From contig JAQTTH010000009.1 in the NCBI GenBank assembly GCA_028710895.1, positions 1 through 64,000 on the forward strand: 64,000 nucleotides of DNA, written 5' to 3'. Numbering within the stretch: the first letter of the stretch is position 1; every line of letters begins with the position of its first letter. Made by a program: the position numbers and the translations under genes. The stretch is from Paludibacter sp. (GTDB lineage: Bacteria; Bacteroidota; Bacteroidia; Bacteroidales; Paludibacteraceae). The notes beneath the pieces were generated by a model. The model was given only the letters and a program-made list of their open reading frames with translations. It was not told where the DNA came from and did not search any database. Of the stretch, positions 48,201 through 58,217 are shown in pieces.

Positions 48201-48515
48201 GAAATTCCACGGGCTTTATATAACCGTGGTTACAATGACCTTGGATCCGATCGTTTTCTGGAGGATGCATCATTCCTACGTTTAAAAACACTGACGTTGA
48301 AATATGATTTACCGAAAAAAATATCTGAGAAACTGCATATCAAAAAATTGCAGGTGTATGCAACCGGATATGATTTACTGACATTCACAAATTACAAAGG
48401 ACAAGATCCCGAAATCAGTCTTTCATACATCGATAAATTGTATCCAATGTATATGGATAAAGCATCTACACCAAAACCTATGCGTTTTGCAGTCGGTCTA
48501 AATCTTAATCTATAA
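45237..48515 (+). CDS. SusC-like TonB-dependent outer membrane transporter 1
   Basis: A 1092-residue SusC-type receptor: signal peptide ending SLAAQ (a start at 45255 is also possible), a carboxypeptidase-like domain (about 30-115; TVKDSKTNEPLTGANVYV), a plug (LFVLDGVPM, VLKDAAATAVWGSKGANGVLLITTKKG) and a 22-strand barrel ending in FAVGLNLNL. It should import oligosaccharides together with its SusD partner 12 bases downstream. Confidence 0.93.
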   Translation: MKKELNMKIFRKIFISVIVLVAAQSLAAQTVLTGTVKDSKTNEPLTGANVYVLNAGNRSLGGCIVDLNGEYRLQIPNQQDLKITFSFVGFKSKSVKYTGQKTLSIELDDATTFEAVEVTAKKTDKNSLGQTIRERVSAIQKVSMEGLETAGVTNVTEALQGALANVDVLTGADPGSGSSIRIRGTSSLSASSEPLFVLDGVPMPVDVSSDFNFSTANSDDYSQLLNVSPSDILSIEVLKDAAATAVWGSKGANGVLLITTKKGSKGRMSFTYSTKYESSKEGSSIPMLNAKQYVSMIQDALWNSINDVGQGTSEAINYMSLLYDTKEIGFDPAWVYFKEYNQNVNWLDKITQNGMSFDNNFSLSGGGEKADYRLSLGHLTDEGTTVGTKFERFSGKFNMQYKFSDKLDISTNYSFTRGIRNATYDDSYLDVSIRGQALTKMPNMSPYIIGKDGNPTSEYFTPFSYFQGSYATNKILNPVAMAYEATNRTISVSSLMIFNLHYNIAKGFDYYGIMGFQSNLNKTDKYLPQSVSGESYISRYTGMGSEGGSDAMYLTTENRLIFNKTFNDVHKVLLSGVWQTTDQNTSSFSGTTTGNSSSGITDLIAGSNSKNYGGGSGHVNYRSVGGLMNAQYSFNERYIFNAGFRMEASSSLPVKTRWGAFPTVGVAWVFGDEKFLKSAKALSLGKIRVNWGQSGNSPSGSAPYVGSLSAIANGYGEMAAIQPVKVQLDNIGYEKLTQTNIGIDFGLFDSRLNMSLDLYDKFTSNMLQKNVDVPSSTGYTIVTYYNSGKMDNKGWEFSTDYQVFKNKNWRLNVNFNISQNRNEIVELPENKQNINYTFGNKNYAYKFTAGEPLGSFYGYKYLGVYQNTAQTYAQDANGGTIYDINGKPVVMKNGTVKVYPGDAKYADVNNDGVINKYDIVYIGNSNPLFIGGFGFNLSYKNMGIVATFHGRAGQKVINAVRMNNEYMYAKDNQSTAVLRRWRHEGDNTEIPRALYNRGYNDLGSDRFLEDASFLRLKTLTLKYDLPKKISEKLHIKKLQVYATGYDLLTFTNYKGQDPEISLSYIDKLYPMYMDKASTPKPMRFAVGLNLNL

Positions 48516-48527
48516 TAAGTTACAGAT

Positions 48528-50012
48528 ATGAAATTAAATCAATATATCGTATCGTTAATGATACTTGCACTAGCAACTACTTCGTGCCAGGATTATCTGA
48601 CAGTTCTCCCCGAGAACAATCAAAGTGCTGTTCAGTATTGGAAAACCAAGGAAGATGTTGAGGCTGTACTTGGAGCCGGATATGTAAAACTCAGGGATGC
48701 TCAGGAATATCTTATGCTTTGGGGAGAATCACGTGGTAACGGAATTTATTTCGGGACATCATTTACAACAGGATCATCTGCTGGTCAAAAACTCCGTCAG
48801 TTTGACATTTTAGCCACAAATGATCTGGCTAAATGGGATAAACTATATGCTATTATCAATATGGCAAACTCTGTCATTAAATATGGCCCATTAGTAAAGG
48901 ATGCATCATTCAACGAAAATGTAATGCACTCTTATCTATCAGAAGCTTATTTCCAACGCGCGTTAGCCTATTTCTATTTGGTTCGTATATGGAATAATGT
49001 TCCATTTGTAAAAGAACCTTATGTTGATGATTCAGCACCTTATGCTATTGCTCAGACGGCCGGCGATGACATCCTAAAAAGCTGTTTGGCAGATTTGAAT
49101 AATTCGTTGGAATATGCTAAAATCAAATTCCCTGAATCTGACATAACAAATCCGATAAATACAAAAGGACGTGCTACCAAATGGGCAATTTATTCGTTAA
49201 TTGCCGATATGAATCTTTGGCTTGGCAATTATGACGAATGCATTAGTGCCAGCGAAGCTGTAATAAATTCAGGTCAGATTGGATTAATTGGTGGTATCAA
49301 TTGGTTTACAAATTTTTACCCGGGCAATAGTAACGAAAGTATTTTTGAAATTCAATACAGTTACAATCTTGGGCAAACAAATAACCTTATTTCGTATTAT
49401 TCAACATCCAAGATATGCTATATTTCTCCTTACCAGCAATTACTATATGAAGCAAATCCTACCGACATAAGAGGAAACAAAGCATCTTATACAACTACAG
49501 ATGGTAAAATATGGAAATATATCGGTGTAAGTGCTGATGGTACAACTGCCAGAAATACAAGCTCACAAACCGATCAACACTGGATAATTTACCGCTTAGC
49601 CGATATTTATCTTATGGAAGCCGAAGCGTATGCAATGAAAGGTGACTCGACAAGTATGAGCAAAGGATTGAGTTTGCTTAACACTGTACGCCTTCGTGCC
49701 GGGATTGGTGCTTCTGCCGGGAATTCTGAAAAACTGGGAATGATAAAACTAATACTGGAAGAACGTCAGCGGGAATTTTTCAGCGAAGGTAAAAACTGGT
49801 TCGATTTGGTTCGCATAGGTCGTAGAACTGATGCAGGATTTAAGGAACTGTTTATCGATCAGGTAATACAAGTTGCTTCGGCCAGTACAAGTGCTATGGT
49901 GCGTTCAATTCTTCAGGATACCAATGCCTGGTACCTGCCAATTCATTCAGACGAATTAGTGACAAATGAATTATTAGTTCAAAATCCGTATTATGCAAAC
50001 CTGGGTAACTAA
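48528..50012 (+). CDS. SusD-like glycan-binding lipoprotein 1
   Basis: A 494-residue SusD/RagB-family lipoprotein (lipobox TTSC) with the TPR-like helices of the family (YLSEAYFQRALAYFYLVRIWNNVPFV near 140-165) and the C-terminal region EERQREFFSEGKNWFDLVRIGR. It forms the lid of the SusC transporter and binds glycan at the surface. It is co-transcribed with the preceding susC and followed by two FAS1 genes. Confidence 0.92.
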   Translation: MKLNQYIVSLMILALATTSCQDYLTVLPENNQSAVQYWKTKEDVEAVLGAGYVKLRDAQEYLMLWGESRGNGIYFGTSFTTGSSAGQKLRQFDILATNDLAKWDKLYAIINMANSVIKYGPLVKDASFNENVMHSYLSEAYFQRALAYFYLVRIWNNVPFVKEPYVDDSAPYAIAQTAGDDILKSCLADLNNSLEYAKIKFPESDITNPINTKGRATKWAIYSLIADMNLWLGNYDECISASEAVINSGQIGLIGGINWFTNFYPGNSNESIFEIQYSYNLGQTNNLISYYSTSKICYISPYQQLLYEANPTDIRGNKASYTTTDGKIWKYIGVSADGTTARNTSSQTDQHWIIYRLADIYLMEAEAYAMKGDSTSMSKGLSLLNTVRLRAGIGASAGNSEKLGMIKLILEERQREFFSEGKNWFDLVRIGRRTDAGFKELFIDQVIQVASASTSAMVRSILQDTNAWYLPIHSDELVTNELLVQNPYYANLGN

Positions 50013-50029
50013 TTGAAAGGAGAAAAATC

Positions 50030-51604
50030 ATGAAAAAAATTATTTATATATGTTCCATTGTAATCGTCGCACTCTACTCATGTGTCGACCCGTATGCAGC
50101 TGATTCATCATATCTGAAAGATACAAGTGCATTACCTGCAGCTTCGTACATGGAAAGAACCGATTCGCTCAATGTATCACTTTGGGTAGATTTGCTAAAG
50201 TATACTGATTTGTATAATTCTATGAATCTTGCTGCAAATTATACGTGCTTTGTACCAAGTAACGATGCCATGCAAGCTTATTTAGCTAAAAAGGGAGTTG
50301 CAAAAGTAACTGATTTGAACATGAATGATGCTAAAATACTTGTAAAGTATCATACAATCAAAGGCGTACTTTACAGCTCAGTGAGTTTTGAAGAAGGAGT
50401 TATATCTGATACTACCGCAACAGGTGATTATCTATCCACTTCGTTTCAGGAAAATGGTGGAGCAGTGAGAATTAACCTTGAAGCAACTATAACAAAGACT
50501 GTAAAAACAAACAATGCATATATCCACGTGCTAAATGCAACTCTTACTCCTGTAACAGAAACTATTTGGGAAAAAATGCAATCAGGCAAGTTCTCCATCT
50601 TCAGTCAGGCAATCGAAGCTGCGGGATATAAAGACAAACTTAATACGATATCCAATATTGTCAATAACATCCAATATAAATACCACTATACTTTGTTTGC
50701 TGTTCCGGATAGTGTATATAACGCAGCCGGAATAACTGATTTTTCGGCATTGGTAACCTATTTAACTGCCGGAAGTGATTATACGGTTGCTTCCAACAAA
50801 CTAAACATGTATGTTGCGTATCATCTTTTCGGACAGCAGGTTTCATATGCTTCACTAGCCTATTTCACGCAAACAGATACAAAACGTTCAAAAAATTACA
50901 ATACACTTGCAGTTGATCAACTATTGAATATTACCGAGGTAAACAAAGTGCTATATGCCAACTATAATTCAACAACTAAAGTGGGAGTAAAACTTCTTGA
51001 GGTAAATAGAAACTGTAAAAACGGTGTTGTACATATTGTTGACGGTGTTTTACCTGTAAAGATTCCAACTCCAACAACGCTTCAGTGGGAGTTGACTGAT
51101 TATTCAGTACTTGCATCTACTCTTTCCAAATATAGAACTTCCGGATTAACGTCGAATTATAGCAGCCAGTTATTACCCGATGTAGCAACATGCTACAAAT
51201 GGTTATCAGTTCCTGATTCGAAACCGGGACTATACTATGTTATTGCCAACAAAAATGATGCAACACCATATAAGGCGCTGAATTATGATTATTTGCGTTT
51301 AAGTCTTGGCACTTATGGCTGGGTAGAAATGACTACTCCTACGATTGTTGCCGGAACCTATAAAGTAACAATAGAGCATTACAATTTGCTTGCAGCGCAG
51401 GCCCAGGGTAAAATCTGGTTTATTGTGGATGGTGTCTACTTAGGTAGTCAGGTTGCAACACAGGGTGCTTCTAAAACGGCAAATCAGTTTCTGAAAACAT
51501 CTGTGGGAACTATCACATTTGCAACAACGACTAAACATACAGTACGCATATTAGCGGCTGATAACTATACTTCTGATCTCGACTGTTTGACATTTACTCC
51601 TTGA
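50030..51604 (+). CDS. FAS1 domain lipoprotein 2 with C-terminal beta-sandwich
   Basis: A 524-residue lipoprotein (lipobox YSC, Cys18). Two FAS1 domains are visible (about 30-180 with NYTCFVPSNDAMQAYLAK, and about 185-345 with YTLFAVPDSVYNAAG and KNGVVHIVDGVLPVK). Residues about 390-524 look like a jelly-roll, carbohydrate-binding-like domain (GTYKVTIEHYNLL, VRILAADNYTSDLDCLTF). It resembles a surface glycan-binding protein. It has a purine-rich AAGGAG ribosome binding site before its ATG. Confidence 0.78.
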   Translation: MKKIIYICSIVIVALYSCVDPYAADSSYLKDTSALPAASYMERTDSLNVSLWVDLLKYTDLYNSMNLAANYTCFVPSNDAMQAYLAKKGVAKVTDLNMNDAKILVKYHTIKGVLYSSVSFEEGVISDTTATGDYLSTSFQENGGAVRINLEATITKTVKTNNAYIHVLNATLTPVTETIWEKMQSGKFSIFSQAIEAAGYKDKLNTISNIVNNIQYKYHYTLFAVPDSVYNAAGITDFSALVTYLTAGSDYTVASNKLNMYVAYHLFGQQVSYASLAYFTQTDTKRSKNYNTLAVDQLLNITEVNKVLYANYNSTTKVGVKLLEVNRNCKNGVVHIVDGVLPVKIPTPTTLQWELTDYSVLASTLSKYRTSGLTSNYSSQLLPDVATCYKWLSVPDSKPGLYYVIANKNDATPYKALNYDYLRLSLGTYGWVEMTTPTIVAGTYKVTIEHYNLLAAQAQGKIWFIVDGVYLGSQVATQGASKTANQFLKTSVGTITFATTTKHTVRILAADNYTSDLDCLTFTP

Positions 51605-51653
51605 TTTTTGTACCAAGATAAAATCAAAAGTGTAAAATTAAAAATTAAAGCAA

Positions 51654-53252
51654 ATGAAAAAGATATTTTATTATTTAATCTGTGCGGTTCTTTTATTTAG
51701 TTCGTGCAACGAAAAATGGGGCGAGTATTACGGAAGTTCAAAATCAGAAGAACAACTCGATATAACCTTAGTTGAATATTTTAATGCTCATCCTGAGTAT
51801 TCGAAATTTTTTGACATGCTCAAAAAAACAGGTTTAGATAAAGAACTTGGAAAAGATCAACAAATCACAGTTTGGGCTGTGAATAATGATTCTATGAACA
51901 TATCCGGTATTACGGATAATGATACATTGCGGATGCAGTATCACATCAATCATTTACCTTTTCTACGTACTGACCTGAAAACAGGGTTGCGCATCCGTTC
52001 TTTGAATGGGATTTATTTTCAAATAACCCAGAAACATGATTCTGTTTTTGCAAATGCATCACGAATCATGAAATCAGTCAAGTTGAAAGATGGTGTTGTA
52101 CATGAGATATCAGCGCTTATGAAGTCGAGAATAAACATCTATGACTACCTTAAAAATCTTGATAATAGTTACTCAATTATTCGCGACAGTATCTTTAAAT
52201 ACAATGTTGAGAGATTTGACAGAACCAATTCAACACCAATAGGTGTGGATAAAACAGGAAATACGGTTTATGATTCTATTTTCTATGTGTATAATCCTAT
52301 TTTCGAAACAGTTAAATTCGATTCGGAATTTCAGCAATTCACTGTTTTTCTACCAAGCAATACTGTTATAAACAATTGTTTTGAGACACTCAAAACAATT
52401 TATGCAAAAATGGGCAAAACTGTAGCAAAAAGCGATTCCACCATTGCTTTTCAATGGATTAAGCAAGCCATGTTTTACAATGGAGAACTGACAGATTTCA
52501 GTGTTCGGGATATTAACTCGGCTTATGGACGTATCTGGAGAACCACTGTACAAGAAATCGATATCAACAATCCTGAATATATGAGCAATGGGCGGGTTTA
52601 CAAAATACAAAAAGTAAAAATACCAAACAACGTCATTATCAGCAGAATAAAATCGTTGGTTGAATATTGGGAGTATCAGGATAAAGTATATCCGGACCCG
52701 GAAGATTTATACACATTCAAGGGAGTAAAGGGCAATCCATCCATTTATGTTGCCGATGCCACACCAAAACCGGCTGTCATGCCAAATTATGTTGTAATGA
52801 ACGTACCGGGCGATGCTACAGTTGAAAATGAATTGTCGGTGGAGTTTCCACCTCTTGAAAAATACTTTAGTGCCGAAGATGGGAAAAATCACGTGCGGGT
52901 TATGCAGGTACCAACAGGAGAATACAATTTATACATGGGATTTTGGAGTTCAAGTCATCCTTACATAAACATATATTTCAATGGTGCAATCATAAAAAGC
53001 AATATCAAAGCATCAGATTCATCGCCTTGGAATTACGACCGTGTAACTGAAACTGATAAAGATTTGAACCCTGTGAACGGAGTAGCTAAATGGGATGGAC
53101 TTGGTGGACTGATTGGAGTTGTCACGGTAGATGGAGATGGAATGGCATCATTCAAAATAAAAGTAGAATACGTAGGTCCGGCAGCCATTGGAACAAAGAA
53201 AACCCTCGATATTTATCACTGGGCTTTGAAACCAACAACCAATAATTATTAA
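51654..53252 (+). CDS. FAS1 domain lipoprotein 3 with C-terminal beta-sandwich
   Basis: A 532-residue lipoprotein (lipobox FSSC). One clear FAS1 domain (about 30-160; QITVWAVNNDSMN, LKDGVVHEISALM) is followed by a second, weaker one (about 165-330) and a C-terminal beta-rich domain (about 370-532; YNLYMGFWSSSHPYINIYF, LDIYHWALKP). Like its neighbour it may bind glycan at the cell surface. It lies 20 bases before the second susC gene. Confidence 0.75.
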   Translation: MKKIFYYLICAVLLFSSCNEKWGEYYGSSKSEEQLDITLVEYFNAHPEYSKFFDMLKKTGLDKELGKDQQITVWAVNNDSMNISGITDNDTLRMQYHINHLPFLRTDLKTGLRIRSLNGIYFQITQKHDSVFANASRIMKSVKLKDGVVHEISALMKSRINIYDYLKNLDNSYSIIRDSIFKYNVERFDRTNSTPIGVDKTGNTVYDSIFYVYNPIFETVKFDSEFQQFTVFLPSNTVINNCFETLKTIYAKMGKTVAKSDSTIAFQWIKQAMFYNGELTDFSVRDINSAYGRIWRTTVQEIDINNPEYMSNGRVYKIQKVKIPNNVIISRIKSLVEYWEYQDKVYPDPEDLYTFKGVKGNPSIYVADATPKPAVMPNYVVMNVPGDATVENELSVEFPPLEKYFSAEDGKNHVRVMQVPTGEYNLYMGFWSSSHPYINIYFNGAIIKSNIKASDSSPWNYDRVTETDKDLNPVNGVAKWDGLGGLIGVVTVDGDGMASFKIKVEYVGPAAIGTKKTLDIYHWALKPTTNNY

Positions 53253-53272
53253 TCGACAAAACACAATACGAT

Positions 53273-56200
53273 ATGAATAAAATCAAAATATTTGCACTTA
53301 GTGTTGCATTGGTTTTTAGTTTAGCGTTATCTGCACAAAATACAAACTTAAAGCTTGTAGGTACTGTGTTGGAACCATATTATAATAAACCGGTTGAGGG
53401 AGCCGTTATCAGTGCCACCGGCCTTAAGAAATCTGTAAAGACTGACAAAGATGGAAAGTTTGAGATAACTCTGAGCTCCCCGAAAGGTGAAATAAGCGTT
53501 TGGTTTCCGGGATATTACACGAATATCCAACCTATCGATGGAAGAACTAAAATGAAGGTAATTCTTATTCCGGAAGAAAAAACCGGTTATTCTGAAACCA
53601 TGTTATTACCTTTTAAAGGGTCGACAAACATACGTGAAAAACAAACTAACTTGTTTTCAATCCAGAAAAAGGACATTGGATTGAATAAAAATGATGTGGA
53701 ACAAGTTCTGACACAGATTCCCGGCTTACAAATAATCGGAAAAGGGGGAATGCCCGGTGAAGGAAGCTACTTCAGCATACGGGGTGCAAACACAATGACA
53801 GCAAATTCTTCGCCACTCATTGTAATTAATGGTATTCCATATATGCCCGATATGAACGAATCAGGGATTATCGGTGGTTTTTCAAAAAGTATTTTAAACT
53901 CTTTAAATACGCGTGACATCCAGAATATAACTGTCTTGAAAGGTTCGGATGCAACTCTATACGGTTCGTTAGGCTCCAACGGGGTTATCATGATTGAAAC
54001 AGATAAAGCTGTCGATTTAGATACAAAAGTCGAATTCAGTTCACAATTTGGAGTAGACATGAATCAGTCGAAAATGCCGGTAATGGGCGTAAAAGATTAT
54101 AAAAACTATATCAGCAATGTTGCATTAACCAAATATGATGATATGGCAAAAGTTCTTGAACTATTTCCATATTTAGTCGACGACAACAGTTATTATTATA
54201 AATATCTGTATAACAACAATACAAACTGGCAAAACCTAATCTATTCTCCCGGGCTTACAACCGACAACGTGCTGAAGATAAAAGGGGGCGACGAAATTGC
54301 AAAGTATGATGTTTCTATTGGCTACAAGAACAAAGGTGGTCAGATGACCGGAACAAATTATACGAAATACTATGCCCGAATGAATTCCGATGTGAATCTA
54401 AGCCGGAAAATTTCGTTCAATTCTTCCATTGCCATGTCGTATATGAATTATGGATTGCAGGAACAGGGAATGCTTGAGGGTACAAATCCAATGTTAGCCG
54501 CTATGAAAAAAGGACCTTTGTTTTCGGCCTACGAAAAAGACGCTGATAATAATCTCCTGCCCGATTATGCAGTTGTACGCGACGCAGATGGAAGTTTGAT
54601 AGAGAATAACATGATAAGTAATCCGTTGGCCCTTATTAATGGTATAAACGCTTCTGAACAAAATTATGATATTCAAATTAATGCCGGTTTAAATTATAAG
54701 ATGAATGAGAACATTAGTATAAACGGTATTATGGGTTTATACTATTTCTTCAGTCGTGAAAATATGTTTGTACCGGGTGTTACCGAGCGCAGCGTAATGC
54801 CATTGTTCTATCAATTGGCAAACAATACAGTGCGTTCGGCACAGGGTATCACGTTCAATACTTATTTCAATCTGAATGCGAATTACAACAAAACATTTAA
54901 CGACATACACGCCGTTAAAGCTTCGGTTGGTGCTCAGGTTGCAATGAATGGGAATGAATATGACGCCGGTACAGGATACAACACGGCAAATGACTTTTAC
55001 AAAACCTTAGGATATGTAACTTCCAGCAGTCGTAATTATTTTGGTTACGACAACGCCTGGAACTGGTTGAACTACAATGCCAATGCTCAATACATTTACA
55101 ACCATCAACTTGCAATTGGCGCAAACGTTTCGGTTGATGCTTCATCATCTACGGGAACAGATGCTTCAATGTATCAGGTATATCCGGCAATAAATGCTAC
55201 CTGGATGGCTAAAAATTCCGTGTTGAAGGATGTAGACTTTGTAAACAAACTGAATGTTCGTGCGGAATATGCAACAACCGGAAACAGTCGTTTTTCATCT
55301 TCATTAAGCAAGTATTACTATATCAACAAAGTATACCGCGATTTATCGGGCTTAACCCGTGCAGGAGTACCTAATACGAAAATAGTTCCTGAGCTCAATC
55401 AGACACTTGATTTTGGAGTTGATGTTTCTTTATTCAACAACCGATTGGATTTGACAGCCGATGTTTATACCACCAAAAACAGCAATATGATTATTCCTGT
55501 TTCGATATCTGCTGCTTATGGAACCGATTATTTGTACAGCAATGCAGCAACAGCTAATAACAAAGGTTTTGAGCTAGGTGCACAGTTTGCAGCCATACAA
55601 ACAAAAGATCTGAAATGGTATATTGGTGGAACAATTTCGTCGAATAAAAGCACCATTTTATCGCTAGGTGGACAAAAAAATATGGTAATGCAAATGGCTG
55701 ATGGTTCGGCTGTTATTTCAGAAGTTGGACAATCACTCTATAGTTTCTATGGTTATAAAACCGACCAATCAAATCCTGTATTTGCAACTGCTGCTGAAGC
55801 AAAAGATGCAAATTTAAAAACAGCCGCCGGAAAAGCGTTTGAAGCAGGTGATGTTCATTTTGTTGACACAAAGGTTGATGGAACAATCGATGACCGCGAT
55901 CGGGTAAACCTCGGTAGTGCAGCACCCGACTTTTTTGGAAATCTGAATACAAGTCTTCAATACAAAGGATTTGAAGTTTCGGCTAATTTTGGTTACAGCG
56001 TAGGCAATAAAATGTACAATGCAGTTCGCCGCAACATGGAATCGATGAATGACTTCGGCAATCAGTTGATATCGGTAAATAACCGCTGGACAAGCGAAGG
56101 TCAGGTAACAAGTATGCCTCGTGCAACTTATGGCGATCCACTTGGTAACAGCCGCTTCTCCGACCGTTGGATTGAAGATGCTTCGTATATTAAGCTGAAA

Positions 56201-56401
56201 GAATTATCAATAGGCTATACATTCAAATTTATGGGTGGAACTACAGTATACATTGCTGGAGAAAATCTGTTCACTGTAACAAACTACCTGGGATTAGATC
56301 CTGAAACAATGTATTCATACGATTCTTCTTTACGTGGGTTTGATTATGGAAAAATTCCACTGGCTCGCTCGTTTAAATTAGGTTTTAATGTAAAATTATA
56401 A
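53273..56401 (+). CDS. SusC-like TonB-dependent outer membrane transporter 2
   Basis: A 1042-residue SusC-type receptor with a signal peptide (ending ALSAQ), a carboxypeptidase-like domain (about 28-105; TVLEPYYNKPVEGAVISATG), a plug (SPLIVINGIPYMP, VLKGSDATLYGSLGSNGVIMIE) and a barrel ending in FKLGFNVKL. It differs clearly from the first SusC and probably handles a different oligosaccharide. Its SusD partner starts one base after its stop. Confidence 0.92.
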   Translation: MNKIKIFALSVALVFSLALSAQNTNLKLVGTVLEPYYNKPVEGAVISATGLKKSVKTDKDGKFEITLSSPKGEISVWFPGYYTNIQPIDGRTKMKVILIPEEKTGYSETMLLPFKGSTNIREKQTNLFSIQKKDIGLNKNDVEQVLTQIPGLQIIGKGGMPGEGSYFSIRGANTMTANSSPLIVINGIPYMPDMNESGIIGGFSKSILNSLNTRDIQNITVLKGSDATLYGSLGSNGVIMIETDKAVDLDTKVEFSSQFGVDMNQSKMPVMGVKDYKNYISNVALTKYDDMAKVLELFPYLVDDNSYYYKYLYNNNTNWQNLIYSPGLTTDNVLKIKGGDEIAKYDVSIGYKNKGGQMTGTNYTKYYARMNSDVNLSRKISFNSSIAMSYMNYGLQEQGMLEGTNPMLAAMKKGPLFSAYEKDADNNLLPDYAVVRDADGSLIENNMISNPLALINGINASEQNYDIQINAGLNYKMNENISINGIMGLYYFFSRENMFVPGVTERSVMPLFYQLANNTVRSAQGITFNTYFNLNANYNKTFNDIHAVKASVGAQVAMNGNEYDAGTGYNTANDFYKTLGYVTSSSRNYFGYDNAWNWLNYNANAQYIYNHQLAIGANVSVDASSSTGTDASMYQVYPAINATWMAKNSVLKDVDFVNKLNVRAEYATTGNSRFSSSLSKYYYINKVYRDLSGLTRAGVPNTKIVPELNQTLDFGVDVSLFNNRLDLTADVYTTKNSNMIIPVSISAAYGTDYLYSNAATANNKGFELGAQFAAIQTKDLKWYIGGTISSNKSTILSLGGQKNMVMQMADGSAVISEVGQSLYSFYGYKTDQSNPVFATAAEAKDANLKTAAGKAFEAGDVHFVDTKVDGTIDDRDRVNLGSAAPDFFGNLNTSLQYKGFEVSANFGYSVGNKMYNAVRRNMESMNDFGNQLISVNNRWTSEGQVTSMPRATYGDPLGNSRFSDRWIEDASYIKLKELSIGYTFKFMGGTTVYIAGENLFTVTNYLGLDPETMYSYDSSLRGFDYGKIPLARSFKLGFNVKL

Positions 56402-56402
56402 T

Positions 56403-58127
56403 ATGCAGCATATGAAAAAGTTAATATATTCATTTTTAGTTATCGCTATAGCAGCCTCTTTCAGTGCCTGCAGTGATTTTTTCAATCCTGACACTTCAGA
56501 AATATTGCTTGAAAAAAACTATGTTGGCGATTATACCGAACTTTATTCGGGCTATATGGGTCTTGCAGGAACAGTACAGGATGTTGCCGATCAGGCATCG
56601 TTTCTTGAAGGGTTGCGTGGCGATTTGCTGGAACCAACACCCAATGCTCCCCGCGAAATTTGGGATGTGTATAACTATCAGGACATGAGTGGCAATACTT
56701 TTGCAAGTCCAAAGGGTTACTACAATGTGATTATGAATGCAAATGATTATCTGCAGCACGTCTTCACCTATCGTAAAAAAGATTCAACTTCCATTTCAGT
56801 TGCAACTTACAAGGGACTTGTTGGTGGTGCAATTCGTTACAAAGTATGGGCCTATTTGCAGTTGGCAAAAATTTATGGTGAAGCTATCTATTTCGATCAA
56901 CCGGTTACTTCTTATGGTGATATCAGCAAATATCCCGTGTTGAAATTTGATGAACTTATTTCAAAATGTATCGATTTAATCGAAGTTGGAACCAATGGTA
57001 TTGATGGAAAAGGCGATGTAGTTTGGTCAACAGAACTATTCCCGGGTCAGGCCCAATCGCCTACTTCTCTTTCGTGGGATCGTATTTGTCCTCCAAAAGA
57101 ATGTTTATTAGCTGAGCTTTACTTATATAAAAATGAGTTTCAGAAAGTGAAAGAAAATTGCATTGCTATTATCAAACGTGGTGGCGAGAACGAGGCCTCT
57201 TATCAGCTAAACCTGAGCGAATACAATGGCGAATGGAAAAACTTCGGCTATACATTTACACGTAAAGAGCATATTTGCGTTCAGTTTTATGATTATTCAC
57301 TTCACCAAACCAACCGGTATGTACAGTATTATTCAAACACTTATCCAAACAACTATTATTTACGTCCAACCGATGTTGCAGTAAATCGCTTCGAAACACA
57401 AACAATTTCGGGTATTCCCGGAGATAAATACCGTGGTTCGGGCGTTACATACAGAACATTGAACGGAGAAAGAGTTATGTATAAGTTTCTTCCGGGCAAT
57501 CTTACATCGGATAAAATTTACACAAACGATGTTCAGATTTGTCTATACAGGGCTGCCGAAATTCATTTATTCCTCGTTGAAGCATTAATTGGACTGGGAC
57601 ATTTCAAAGAAGCAACATCATTCCTTAATGAAGGGATTGGAGCTTATTACAATAAAACTACCGGTAAGTTTGAAGGCGCATTTACTGAGTATCCAAGTTG
57701 CTTATATGCTACTTCATCAACATCGGAAGGTTCAAACCATGGAGTTCGTGGTCGCGTTGGATTAGATGGTGTTGGAACATATGCTTTGTCTTCTGCAACA
57801 GCATTAGATACGCTTACAAATATGCGACGTCTGGATTCGCTTGTTGTTGAAGAAACAGCGTTAGAATTAGCCGGTGAAGGAAAAGCATTATATGCTATGA
57901 ACCGCATGGCTCGCAGATGGAGCAGCAATGCAGATAGAAGTTGGGCAACTGGTTGGACAAACAGAGCCGGAAGTACTAATCCGAATAACCTGTGGGGAAC
58001 AACAGTTCAGGAAAACTGGGCTAACAAAATCGGAGCAAAATATACAAACGGATCCGGAACTGCAGTTTCGTCCTCGTTGAAATCAAGTTTAGAGAACTGG
58101 TTCCTCAAATATAGTTTGACAGAATAA
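56403..58127 (+). CDS. SusD-like glycan-binding lipoprotein 2
   Basis: A 574-residue SusD-family lipoprotein. Met4 (56412, MKKLIYSFLV) is the likelier start; lipobox FSAC. Family features include GGAIRYKVWAYLQLAKIYGEAIYFDQPV and VEETALELAGEGKALYAMNRMARR near the C-terminus. It should cap the second SusC. It ends the block of seven co-oriented outer membrane genes, and a terminator follows. Confidence 0.9.
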   Translation: MQHMKKLIYSFLVIAIAASFSACSDFFNPDTSEILLEKNYVGDYTELYSGYMGLAGTVQDVADQASFLEGLRGDLLEPTPNAPREIWDVYNYQDMSGNTFASPKGYYNVIMNANDYLQHVFTYRKKDSTSISVATYKGLVGGAIRYKVWAYLQLAKIYGEAIYFDQPVTSYGDISKYPVLKFDELISKCIDLIEVGTNGIDGKGDVVWSTELFPGQAQSPTSLSWDRICPPKECLLAELYLYKNEFQKVKENCIAIIKRGGENEASYQLNLSEYNGEWKNFGYTFTRKEHICVQFYDYSLHQTNRYVQYYSNTYPNNYYLRPTDVAVNRFETQTISGIPGDKYRGSGVTYRTLNGERVMYKFLPGNLTSDKIYTNDVQICLYRAAEIHLFLVEALIGLGHFKEATSFLNEGIGAYYNKTTGKFEGAFTEYPSCLYATSSTSEGSNHGVRGRVGLDGVGTYALSSATALDTLTNMRRLDSLVVEETALELAGEGKALYAMNRMARRWSSNADRSWATGWTNRAGSTNPNNLWGTTVQENWANKIGAKYTNGSGTAVSSSLKSSLENWFLKYSLTE

Positions 58128-58144
58128 TTTTCAGATATACATTT

Positions 58145-58198
58145 TAGAGGTTCAGGATTTTCGCTAACTTTGGGGAATTCCTGAACCTCTATTTTTTT
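58145..58198 (+). terminator. Rho-independent terminator after the second SusD gene
   Basis: A 13-bp stem (TAGAGGTTCAGGA at 58145-58157 with TCCTGAACCTCTA at 58179-58191) and a 21-base loop is followed by seven T. It separates the SusC/D block from the DUF4450 gene. Confidence 0.88.
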
Positions 58199-58217
58199 AC
58201 AACCAAACAGAAAGACA

